DNA from: Pleurostoma richardsiae
Taxonomy: Eukaryota > Ascomycota > Sordariomycetes > Calosphaeriales > Pleurostomataceae
Reading direction: 5' to 3'
DNA length: 64,000 nt
Assembly (NCBI GenBank): GCA_030052745.1
Contig: JANBVO010000003.1
Coordinates: forward strand, 1,488,001 to 1,552,000
Positions 1 through 9,460 of this stretch are shown in pieces. The notes beneath the pieces are model-generated. The model searched no databases, had not been told where the DNA came from, and worked only from the letters and a program-made list of their open reading frames with translations. Within the stretch, counting starts at the first letter, position 1. Each line of letters opens with the position of its first letter. Position numbers and translations under genes: made by a program.

Positions 1-1612
1 AGGGAGGCGGATGAGATTTGCAAAGAGACGCGACATAGTTGTACGCGACAATGTGCGCATACAGCGCATTGCAGAGGTAGTCGGAGCCGAGAGGAAAGAT
101 ATTCTTAATGTGTGTCCAATTTGCCGCGGACACCGTGGGCGAAGAGACGTTGGTCGGCGTTGAGGGTGGACTAGCCCCAGACCAGCCCGTTTGACCGTAT
201 GCTGGAGGGCCATGGCTTTTGCGTGAAGAACGCATCTTGGGAAACTTCCAGCGTTTTTGACCCACTGGCGAAGGTGGTTCAGAGAAGACGTCGAGCGCAG
301 AGCTCTCCGTAGGTGGCGAGCGTCTCAGCTTGCGTGAATAATTGCGGATAGTCTCAATGGCAAGACTGGAAGAGAGCAGCATAGTTTCCGGGAAGCAGGC
401 CGTAGAGATTTTGAGTGTCTCCATCATCTCTGGGGGGATAGGAATTGTCGGTGATGCGGGAATGTTACTTTTAGTGACGAGGGGTGAAGCAACAGCGAGG
501 CGAGTGTCGGATTCAAGCCAGGTTTGCATGTTACCCTGGCTTGGTGTCTCATCCGCTGAGCGCTGGTGATGCGAAGACGAGGAAGTCGGTCTAGCAAGAC
601 GGGACTCATCGACCGCCTTTATTCCTTCAAGGTCAAGCATGGACTTGGCTATGTGATGAGCACGACGTTCTTCTCCCGGACTTGACCGCTGTTCGTGTGA
701 AAACACGGGGTCGACGGAAAGTTTAGCTGCTGAACATTCGTTCCGCTCCAGCGATGAATGATGACGATGATGAGATGAGTAGTTGTGCGGCGCATGGTAC
801 GAATCTGACTCGTAAGCGAAGTCTCTGTTGCTGGAGGACGCGTTTGGGTTGCTTAGCAGAAGTGAGGACCGTCCCGAGCGAGGGAGCTCGATAGCAGAAA
901 GAATTGTAGCTCGATGTCCAAGTGAAGACCGCCTCCTCGGAACAGTGGGGACATGATGCTGTGCTATGCTTTTCCAATCTCTCGCAGGCAAGCCCGAGGA
1001 GGTGTGCGGTCTCGCAAGCTCGCCAAGAGGCGTAGTCGTCCTGTGCACTTCCTCCTCCTCGTCCCCTACATCTGGCTCCAGATCCATCCAACTCGACTCA
1101 TCGCCCCTGGCCATCGGTAAGGCCTGCTTTGGCGACTGTAGTGAACCTCTATCCGAGTAAACTGACATCGATGTGGCCGCTGTTGCCACAGACTGCTGCC
1201 GCGTCCGGTCAGGGAGCAGCGCTGCATCGAAGGACAATTCACTACTGAGGTCCGAATCCGTTTCCCCGAGTGAATTTCGATTAACCTCGTCTTCCCACCT
1301 GATGGGGTGGCTGCTCAGCGCAAGGCACCGTCGCTTCCATGAGTTATCTTCAATAGCTTTCCTCACAACAGGAAACTCATCTTCGTCGGCGACTCCAAAC
1401 GATAAATAACCTTGACCTTCATGTATAGCCTGCTCGTAATCGTGCGGTCTCGAATCATCAAGGCCAGTATGTTCACCTGCCAAGTATAGTTGGTCGAGGT
1501 CTTCCACGGCCAAAACCGGACATGGGGCGCCGGCAGTCATATCCTTGGAGATGAAAACGGATTCGGACATCTCCAAGTCCCGAACCAACATCTCCGGGAG
1601 GTTGGATGCCAT
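1..1612 (-). CDS. Hypothetical protein, N-terminal part, runs off left edge
   Basis: An uninterrupted reading frame of 537 codons reads leftward from an ATG at 1610-1612 and is still open at base 1. The frame stays open upstream of this ATG to about 1785 without another in-frame ATG, so a 5' exon is possible. The protein is rich in Ser, Pro and charged residues, with an acidic patch (DEEEEE-type) near residue 180. A more ordered stretch around residues 365-420 reads like helices (for example MMETLKISTACFPETM and SLAIETIRNYSRKLRR). The last visible residues (LGSDYLCNALYAHIVAYNY) look like the start of a folded domain. I do not recognise the family. Codon use is GC-ended like its neighbours. 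The length without stops and the protein-like composition make it a real gene; its function is unknown. Confidence 0.75.
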   Translation of the reverse strand, partial: MASNLPEMLVRDLEMSESVFISKDMTAGAPCPVLAVEDLDQLYLAGEHTGLDDSRPHDYEQAIHEGQGYLSFGVADEDEFPVVRKAIEDNSWKRRCLALSSHPIRWEDEVNRNSLGETDSDLSSELSFDAALLPDRTRQQSVATAATSMSVYSDRGSLQSPKQALPMARGDESSWMDLEPDVGDEEEEVHRTTTPLGELARPHTSSGLPARDWKSIAQHHVPTVPRRRSSLGHRATILSAIELPRSGRSSLLLSNPNASSSNRDFAYESDSYHAPHNYSSHHRHHSSLERNECSAAKLSVDPVFSHEQRSSPGEERRAHHIAKSMLDLEGIKAVDESRLARPTSSSSHHQRSADETPSQGNMQTWLESDTRLAVASPLVTKSNIPASPTIPIPPEMMETLKISTACFPETMLLSSSLAIETIRNYSRKLRRSPPTESSALDVFSEPPSPVGQKRWKFPKMRSSRKSHGPPAYGQTGWSGASPPSTPTNVSSPTVSAANWTHIKNIFPLGSDYLCNALYAHIVAYNYVASLCKSHPPP

Positions 1613-4224
1613 ATCGATTCGTGGTGAAATCTCACCACGAAGCCACGGCGTTTGCTGGTTGAGTCTGCGAGGTGGGGTGGACCTACGATGTCGTAGAGCC
1701 GTAGAACGACACCATGAAGAAGGCAGGGTAGTTATAAGTCGATTTTCAACAAAGTTTGCTGACGGGACGAGAAAGGGGCCTGTCGATCAATTCGAGAAGC
1801 TGTCCTCCTGCTCTAGCCGAGTCCTGTCACGGGTAATCGAGAGAGCAACGTAGGATACGTGACACAAGACCTGGAGCTGGAATGCGAGACAGAGAGAGCA
1901 AGATATGTTGAGGGCGGGACGGTTTGACAGCCCGGGGACAAGGGGTATGAATACGAAATTGTAAGCAAGTCTCGCCAGCCTAGGGAGTAATGAAACATGC
2001 AAGTGGGCGCCTTGGAACAGAGGTATTTTCATGTCGTGATACCATGCGGTAGACACCTCGTAAATCCATGGCGAAAACGGCTGCCACACAAGACACTATC
2101 TAGCGTGTTGCCCTCGCCGGCTAGAGGAGGGGCTCAACCGCTCAACGGGCGAGGGAGGGCCCGTCAGGGAGACAGCTCCAAGGCTCGACGTCAAGCGCGA
2201 ACCTTACAGCGCAGTAGTCGATGGACTACGGGCCGCTAGGCTGATCGATCGGGGTTGGGAACGTTAGGATCCGCTTCCCGTTGGAAGCGTTAGACCCTTG
2301 GCTGCACATGTGGAACTACTAGCGGGGGAGGGGAGCTCGAATGCCACCGCAGCTCAAATCCTTGCCCGTGGCTGTGGAGGGTAGGATAGACGGTGCCGAT
2401 GGCGGGCGATCAAGGGGTAGGATCTCCCACTAGAGTGCAATGTCTCGCGTATGATGCCGTAGAATAACATCATCCCCACTATATCCTCGCAGCAGCCGAT
2501 GCGGACATGTTCACCGGGAGCCAGTAGGGTCAGAGGTCGCAGATAGATTAGCTCCTAGCGAGCGTGGGAACCTCAAGATGCGGGTGGCCACAGCTGGGGC
2601 AACCCGTCTTTGATTTCGCGCGAGGCAACTTCGGCGGTCAGCCGTGCTCTGGTGGTAAAGTAGAGGGAGTACAGAGAGACATATGGTCTGTGCAGCGCTG
2701 AACGAGCAGGGTCTCGGCCAACATGTTTCCCATGGCTTGCAGCGGTGATGAGAGAGGAAGATGGTTGGCATGTTATCTGTCCGTGTCTCAGACATTCGCG
2801 CATCCGTAATCGCGCGAAGTTGCACGACAAGAATTGCCTGCCTTCCCTCGTGGCACGGCAGAGGTTGAAGAGTTCGACCCCGAGATCATCTTCCCGTCTA
2901 TCGCTCCTCTGCCTCGTGCAGGCACCCTGCCGCTCTCTCTGCGGAAATGGCTGGCGCGGGCTGCTAGCGGGCGTGCTGTCACCGGGCTATAACGGATTAA
3001 CAGCTAGGGTTTCGACGGTCTGACGGACACGTAGTCGGTGGACCCGCGGCTCCTGCAAGATAGACGATAGGCGTGCGGCGGAGGAATGGCTCAGGGAGCG
3101 ATCAGATCTCGGGTGCAGGCCGGATTGGAACAAGTAATGATCAGCAAGGGCAAAAAAGCAAAGAGAGACATACATATGTGGGAGTGGAGAAGCAATGACC
3201 ATGTGCACACTGCTTCCTTGCGATTAGCAAGCAACAATTTCAGAACAACAATGAGAGGCTGCGTTAGTTCCTCCGTCAGCGCCGCCCTAGCGCCTTGGGC
3301 GAAGGCTGCGAGAGGGGAAACGGGACAGAGTTACGATGGAGAGACTGCGGACTGCTGCTCTGATGGCCTCTGAGAGCGAGGAGCGAGCCGAGGACGATGA
3401 CCGTTGACCGTTGAAGGACCCTATTCTCTCATTTTGTCTCTTGCCGCCGCTTCTATTGACGATGGCCTATCTCCTTCGCGGCTTCGCGCAGGTTGGGAGC
3501 CCAGCTGCTCAGCCGTTCTCAACGCACCTCGTCTCGGAAGATGTGTGATACGGAAGAGACCATCTGTCAAGTTTGACTGGCTGTCCGGAATGTCGAGCTG
3601 AGACTATTGGCCTCCGAGCGTGCATGTGATGGAAAGGAGAGCCACATCGGAAGGAAAGCGAGGAGTCGAGGTGGTGTACGGAATACGTGTACGAAGCAAA
3701 GAAAGAGAAGAGGCGGCGGAAGCAAGACTGGATGGATCCAGCTGGAGGAATAGGAAGCATCGGAATGAGGCCGGGAGGAGGAGGCGCATCCCTCGCATCG
3801 CCGGGTGCATTTCTAGCGTCCGTGTCCGCCGTACCTGCCGTAACGGCGGCTCTCGCCAGCCTGTCTCTGGCCTAGAATCGCACTGAGGCACCTATTTTAG
3901 GTGCCTTAGGCGGCTTGGGTGACCTCGAAATGCGCCAAAAGTTATCGTGTGGCGCCCTTCCCCGGTTTCACGCATCCTGACCAATCAGGTGTTAGCCTTG
4001 AGCCACTTGTGGAGAGCAGCACTTGCAGCATCAAGAAAAATTCCGCGAAGGAAAACTGGATGTCTCGGTACATGTGTGGAATACGGCATACACTCACTGA
4101 TAGAGTCGTCGACACCGCCTTCTCACACGCATACACGGCAAGTGGAAACTTGGTTTTTTCCTGGCTCTCCTCAACAAGACGAAGAGAAAGAAGAAAAGAA
4201 GAGGAGCAGCCAGAGAAACAAGCA
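1613..4224. other. Divergent intergenic region
   Basis: This 2.6 kb separates the leftward unknown gene from rightward IPI3. Only short, poorly composed frames are present, and I see no coding signal. It holds a CCAAT box at 3981-3985, about 240 bases before the IPI3 start, and a perfect short hairpin at 3886-3906. Confidence 0.6.
3886..3906. repeat. Perfect 9-bp inverted repeat
   Basis: The arms AGGCACCTA and TAGGTGCCT are exact reverse complements separated by TTT. The pairing can be extended by a G-T and a T-A pair. It lies about 320 bases upstream of the IPI3 start codon. It could be a cruciform, a protein-binding palindrome or chance; the sequence does not decide. Confidence 0.6.
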
Positions 4225-5638
4225 ATGCTGGTGGAGGAGTTCTTCTCCGCCATCTGCGGGCCCCCTTTGGCCTCGAACACCGCCATCTCCAAGGACGTCG
4301 GGATCTACGCCCACACTCTGTGGCCCTCCTATGCCGCCAAGTCCTCCTTCAAGAAAAGCCAGACTCCGCCTAACTGCCTCGTGGCGAACGAGACACACGT
4401 GTTCGCGGCTCAGAATGACCGAGCCTACGTCCACGTGTACTCCCGCATGCGCGGCAACCAGGAGGCGTTTGTACCCTTTACCGAGAAGATTCGCTGCTTG
4501 ACCCTCGCCGGAGATGGTACCGTGCTCGTCCTGGGCTCGGCCGAGGGGAGGGTCATGCTATGGGAGGTAAGCAAGCCCTCTCACGGAGTCCGCCTCCGTT
4601 TCTTTCTTCTCGTCTCTGACCCGTAGATAGACCTGCACTGGCAGATTAGTCACCACACCTGCAACCCACGTCCAGGCCGTGTCCTGCCTGGCTGCTACGC
4701 CATATCATCTACTCACCGGCTCGGAGGACTCCAATGTCCATGTGTGGAACCTTACCCAGCTGCTGGAGCTGGGATCCACCGCAGAGTTCGAGCCGGAGCG
4801 GCGTCTGTCCAACCACAGAGGCGCCATTACTGGTCTCGTTGCCGGCCAAGGCATCAACCCGGACACCAGCATCTGCGTCTCCGCTAGTAGGGACAAGACA
4901 TGCATCATCTGGAACTACCAGACTGGTGTTACACTCCGCACCTTGCTTTTCCCTAGCTCTCCCCTCTGCATCGCTCTCGATCCTTGCTCGCGAGCACTCT
5001 ATGTTTCGTCCGAAGACGGTTCCATATTCTCCATAGGCTTCTTCGGCACAAAGGCCCTGCTAGGGCCCCAGAGTGACGAGGCTGCCTCGACAGTCGTGCA
5101 GGTCAGCCAGCCGTTTGGCGCCGTTCCCTCAGAGTCCAGGCCCGCCACCTGTCTAGGCGTCAGCTATGACGGGTCCGTCCTGCTTTCCGGACACCCAAAG
5201 GGACAGATCCATCTCTGGAACCTGGGAGACAGCGGCGCGAACAGCAGTATCCGCGAGCTAGGAAATCTTAATGCTGCCGTGACTAACATAGTGTTTGTTT
5301 CGCCTTTATCTTCAGAGCAAAAGCCCACCAAGCCCTGGACCGTCGTCAAGCCCACCCAAGCGGAAGGGCAGTACACCCTTACCACCCAATTTGAAGCAGA
5401 CTTCGGCACGGAAACCAGGTTCAATTCGATGCTGGAGACGCCCGGCTTCTCCCAGGAGGTGTTGGAGAGCGCTATTTTATCTCTCCAGCAGCCCTCAGCA
5501 CCGACAAGTGGCCGCGAAGAGGATATGCAGCGCCAAATCGACGAGTTGTGGGAGATCATCAATCAGCAAAGGGCTTTACAAAAGGAGACAGTTCAGCGAC
5601 TGGCTGAGCACAAGTCGAATAAGACGGCCCGTTCATAG
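4225..5638 (+). CDS. IPI3: Pre-rRNA-processing WD40 protein Ipi3
   Basis: Two exons, 4225-4566 and 4631-5638, join in phase 0 across a 64-nt GTAAGC...TAG intron to give 449 residues. The join restores an Ipi3-like strand (LWETCTGRLVTTPATHV). WD40 blades are visible, for example the repeat endings NVHVWNL, CIIWNY and IHLWNL. A C-terminal heptad-like helix (MQRQIDELWEIINQQRALQ) fits the family's tail. Ipi3 (human WDR18) is a nuclear subunit of the Rix1 complex, which acts with Rea1/Mdn1 in ITS2 processing and late maturation of 60S ribosomal subunits. The length is ordinary for fungal Ipi3. The ATG at 4225 is preferred over more upstream in-frame starts because homology-like sequence begins there. 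Confidence 0.88.
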
Positions 5639-6910
5639 GGAAGCAAGCTCCTGCAGCAGGGCTGTGTTTCAGATCTTTGCGGATCTCGAGCTTGATGAGC
5701 TTGTCTCATCGACCCCGGGACCCCACTCCTGAGGCGTCATGCTTACGAATTCGAGATATCTGCAACAAGATGTCGCCCCTGTTTGGTGTTATCTTTGGAC
5801 AAGGCGCCATAACAGGGCCGGCAAGAAGACTCAAAATAGGAGGGGGAAAAGGTAGCAAAGAAAAAAACAAAAAGACACCCATCGTTGGGATTCGAACAGT
5901 GGGATACTGAGGGCAAAAAGAGAAGCTCGCCATGAGGCCGGTCGAGCTCCTCTTCACTTCTTCAGGCCCGGCCTGGGATCTCAGCGTCCCAGCTACTGCG
6001 CCCCCTGCCCTTTCGGCTCTGTGGGTATTTGATTTGCGGCTTGATCCTTCCTCCCCAGCATGCGTCATGAGGGCAAGTGCGGAAGGGAGCCGTGTCTGAG
6101 GTTCATAGGATGAAAGCTGTTTTCGAAGGAAGAGGGTGTTAAACCGTTAGGCCACCGCGCTCCCCAGCTACCTCACCGCTGTTGAAAAAAGGACGCCTTA
6201 ATGACATTGATACGGTGCAGTCAAAGTTCGGATGAAACGAGCCACGGGTTGCGGCGCCCGCTATGCTTATTCTAGCACTGAGCATGGTCAGCCTTCGCAG
6301 TGAGAGCACGAGGTGAGAGCAGGTATGTTGGAGACACTGCGCTTTAGGTCTAGAGGGCGACTGTTTATTATCGGGCCACTCCAGTGCCTGCATGAAAACA
6401 CCCCTGCAGCCGAAAGCTTGCTCCGCCCGGGCTACGCGCCCTGCGGGCACTTTTGCTAGGTGCATGGACACTCTGACGCGGCCGCAACGTTTGATAATCG
6501 TCGCCAAAAATGTCATCGCCGCAGAAACCATACTCAATTCACCGGGTTCATCCTTGCAATCTCCCCAATTTATCATCGTGAGAGCCGCATGTACGCATAG
6601 CGGAGAACAAGCCCTCGACATATGCTCCGACTGGTAGGAACGTCGATTTCAGACGGTAAAGGGTACCATGCTAGCCCCAGAGTCCCGGACGACCATGGAT
6701 AGTCTCCATGCCGAGCGGAACGCTCCTGACCCTACAGGCCTGGTTTCACTGCTGTCTGGTCTTGGCCAACCTTAAGGCATCCCGAGTGGGGGTCGCAAGG
6801 TCGGCTGAACCATCCGTCATAACAATGGTGATCTCGCCGCGTCTTTCCCGGAGGACGGGTCTCTCTTCTCGAGGTGGTGGACGTCGGCAAGCCTGGAGCA
6901 GCCATTCAAG
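5639..6910. other. Intergenic region between IPI3 and protease gene
   Basis: No credible protein frame lies here. On the minus strand it carries Pol III-like promoter motifs followed by T-runs (listed separately), plus short hairpin-forming stretches around 5921-5990. The rest is presumably the IPI3 3' end and the protease promoter. Confidence 0.55.
5861..6170 (-). ncRNA. Candidate Pol III transcription unit (tentative)
   Basis: Reading the minus strand, 6154-6144 is TGGCCTAACGG, which fits the A-box pattern TRGYNNANNNG. At 5898-5888 is TGTTCGAATCC, close to the B-box GGTTCGANTCC. Two T-runs follow at 5873-5869 and 5867-5861, as expected of a Pol III terminator. Between the boxes are stems such as a 10-bp helix at 5922-5954 and a 6-bp helix near 5973-5992. 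The A-B spacing (about 245 nt) is too long for an ordinary tRNA, and the bases around the B-box do not form a T-stem, so this is not a normal tRNA. Possibilities are a Pol III-made structural RNA, a decayed tRNA-derived SINE, or coincidence. Confidence 0.22.
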
Positions 6911-8970
6911 ATGCGTCTCAGCGTGCTCACCGGCATACTCGCTGCCCTGGCGGTAGCAGTCGACGCCAAGCCGCTGCGGAGGACATCCAGGCATGTCGTC
7001 CACGAGGAGAGACCAGCGGCCCGAAGAAGCTGGTCGAGGTCTTCTCGACTCCATCGGACCGCCGTCCTGCCAGTCAGGATAGGCTTGACACAACAAAACC
7101 TTGATCGAGCCGATGAGTTCATCTACGACGTCTCGCACCCGGATTCGCCCAACTACGGCAAGCACTGGTCTCCGGAGAAGATCATCGAGACTTTTGCGCC
7201 AAAGAAGGAGTCCGTCGATACTGTGATGGAATGGCTGGAAAGCGAGGGCATAGCCCCTAGCCGCGTTCAGCTTTCGCCGGCCAGGAACTGGCTATCGTTC
7301 AATGCCACTGTCCGAGAAGCCGAGCGTCTGCTCAAGACCGAGTACCACGTCTATAAGCACTACATTACCGGGCATCCTCATGTTGCCTGCGAGAAATATC
7401 ATGTCCCGGAGCACCTATCCGAGCTCATCGATATCGTGACGCCAACGGTACACTTTGATGCGCATGTTGGCGAAGGTCGGAGGAACAAGCAACAGTCTCT
7501 CTCGGAAGAACACGTTAATGAGCTCAAAAGGAGGTCGGAAGTTCTCAGAAAGCGAGAGAGCGGACCTCAGCGCGGTATCATGGGCCTGCCGACGGATGGT
7601 TCGAATCCCAAGAAAGGAGCTACCATCACCAATGCCCTAATGGATCTGGATCAGTGCGACACCATGATAACGCCAGCATGTCTCCGTGCTCTTTACGCCA
7701 CTCCCCCGGGGAAGACAGCCTCTGCCAACAATACTCTAGGGATTGTAGAGTACACGCCTCAGGCATTCTTACAGAGCGATCTGGATCTGTATTTCTCAGA
7801 GTTCGAGACGCGGCTGGATGGGAAGAGCCCCATTGTCAGTCTGCTCGACAATGCTGTCCTTCAAACGCAGAACCAGAGCTTCAGCTTCAATGGTGAATCG
7901 GCCCTCGACCTCGAGTTCGCTATGACGCTCATCTATCCACAACAAGCCACCCTCTTCCAGGTCGGCGACCTCGTGCAGGGTGCCAGCTTCAACAACTTTC
8001 TTGATGCCCTCGACGCCAGCTTCTGCACTTTCGAAGGTGGAGACTCCAAGGACCCCAGTATAGACGGCCAATACTCGGCCAAGGTTGGCTGCGGCACGCA
8101 CGCGCCGACGAATGTCATCTCCACCAGCTATAGCTACAACGAGGCGGACCTCAGCGCCAAGTACGAGCAGAGACAATGTGCGGAATACATGAAACTAGGC
8201 CTGCAAGGCGTCTCGATCATCTACTCCTCGGGCGACTTCGGCGTCGCCGGCAACTCGGACACATGCATAGACCCTTCCACCGGCGCCTTTAACAACGGGA
8301 GCAGCGGCATCTTCAACCCGTCCTTTCCCGGGTCATGTCCGTACGTCACTTCGGTCGGGGCCACGCAGGTCCTCAACGGCTCATCGGTGCACTCGCCTGA
8401 GAGCGCATGCCAGGACGTCATCTTCTCCGGCGGCGGCTTCTCCAACGTCTTCGCCATGCCGTCGTACCAGCAGAAGGCCGTCGGCGACTACTTCGCCAAC
8501 TCGGCGCCGCCGTACGGGGCCGATCGGTTCAATAACTCCGGGACAGTGCGCGGGTTCCCGGATGTCTCTGCCAATGGCGCTAACTACGTCACGGCTGTCA
8601 ACGGGAACTTCTCGCTGTCCTTTGGCACTTCTGGTAAGTCTTTCTCAGCCATTCAGGCGGTCATCTTCTGCTTCCGTTTGTCTATCCCCGTGTTTGTGCT
8701 AACGGGGAGACGTTTGAAGCCTCCGCGCCGGTATTTGCGTCAATCCTGACACTGCTTAATGAGAAGCGCATTCAGGCTGGCAAGAGCTCCATCGGCTTCG
8801 TCAACCCCGTGCTGTATGCCAATCCGCAGGTGCTGAACGACGTCACAACGGGCAATAACCCCGGATGCGGAACGACGGGGTTTGAAGCAGTGGCTGGGTG
8901 GGATCCCCTGACGGGTCTGGGCACGCCGAACTATCCTGAGATGGAGACGCTGTTCTTGAGCCTGCCATAA
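6911..8970 (+). CDS. Secreted sedolisin (S53) / tripeptidyl-peptidase family protease
   Basis: Exons 6911-8633 and 8720-8970 encode 657 residues. A signal peptide (MRLSVLTGILAALAVAVDA) is followed by a pro-kumamolisin activation domain (about residues 35-185) and a linker with basic sites (RKRESGPQR near 213-221) where maturation is likely. The peptidase domain has catalytic Glu329 and Asp333 (GESALDLEF), the oxyanion Asp442 (SSGDFGV) and Ser574 in GTSAS. The C-terminal calcium-binding region (GWDPLTGLGTPNY) is complete. The intron falls directly after the Ser574 codon, and splicing recreates GTSASAPVF. Family members are acid serine-carboxyl proteases that release tripeptides or cleave internally at low pH, outside the cell or in the vacuole. 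All key residues are present, so the enzyme should be active. A Zn-cluster regulator follows about 490 bases downstream. Confidence 0.92.
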
Positions 8971-9460
8971 TGGTTTATCCTCTAAAAGGGAGGCAGGACC
9001 CGGCAGAGGCGTGTTCCTGGTAGATGTTGGATAGGCTTGATTGTATTATCAGAAGCGGTTTGGTTCTTAATTGAGGATAGAAATTGACACTTCCCGGTTG
9101 GGGAACCTGCTCAGGCCGTTCTATATATGTATTGGCCATCTCTGCGATGAAACCCAGTGGGAGAATGCCTCTTTTCTTATGGACCTCCAATGGGCCGGAC
9201 GGCTCATGCCAAGAGCTCCGATCGCACCAATCGGCCCCCACTTATCCCGCTTAGAGCTTCGATAACCTCCGATGCTGTTCGGAGCTTAACCCGGCTTCCC
9301 TCCCACACGAAATCTCAAGGCCGACTTCCCTCGGAGCTCTTCCAATGTTGCATCATCTGCAGCAGCACTTTTGCATCGTCATGTTATCGCTGTCACCTGT
9401 AACCCTGCCTGCTATTATTACCGATTAGTTCCCACTGCCTACACGTATTGGCCCGCTCAA
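8971..9460. promoter_or_regulatory. Promoter region of the Zn2Cys6 gene
   Basis: This is a non-coding stretch between the protease stop and the regulator start. A TATATATG-type element lies at about 9122-9129. No coding frame with protein-like composition is seen. Confidence 0.35.

Noticed and set aside
423-1160. Short frames on the plus strand and in other minus frames over the left edge
   Set aside because: They are shadows of the continuous 537-codon minus-strand frame that runs off the window.
5883-5907. TTCGAA-containing stretch that resembles a tRNA T-arm
   Set aside because: The flanking five-base arms do not pair and no anticodon arm or acceptor stem can be built, so no tRNA is called; only a tentative Pol III unit is noted.
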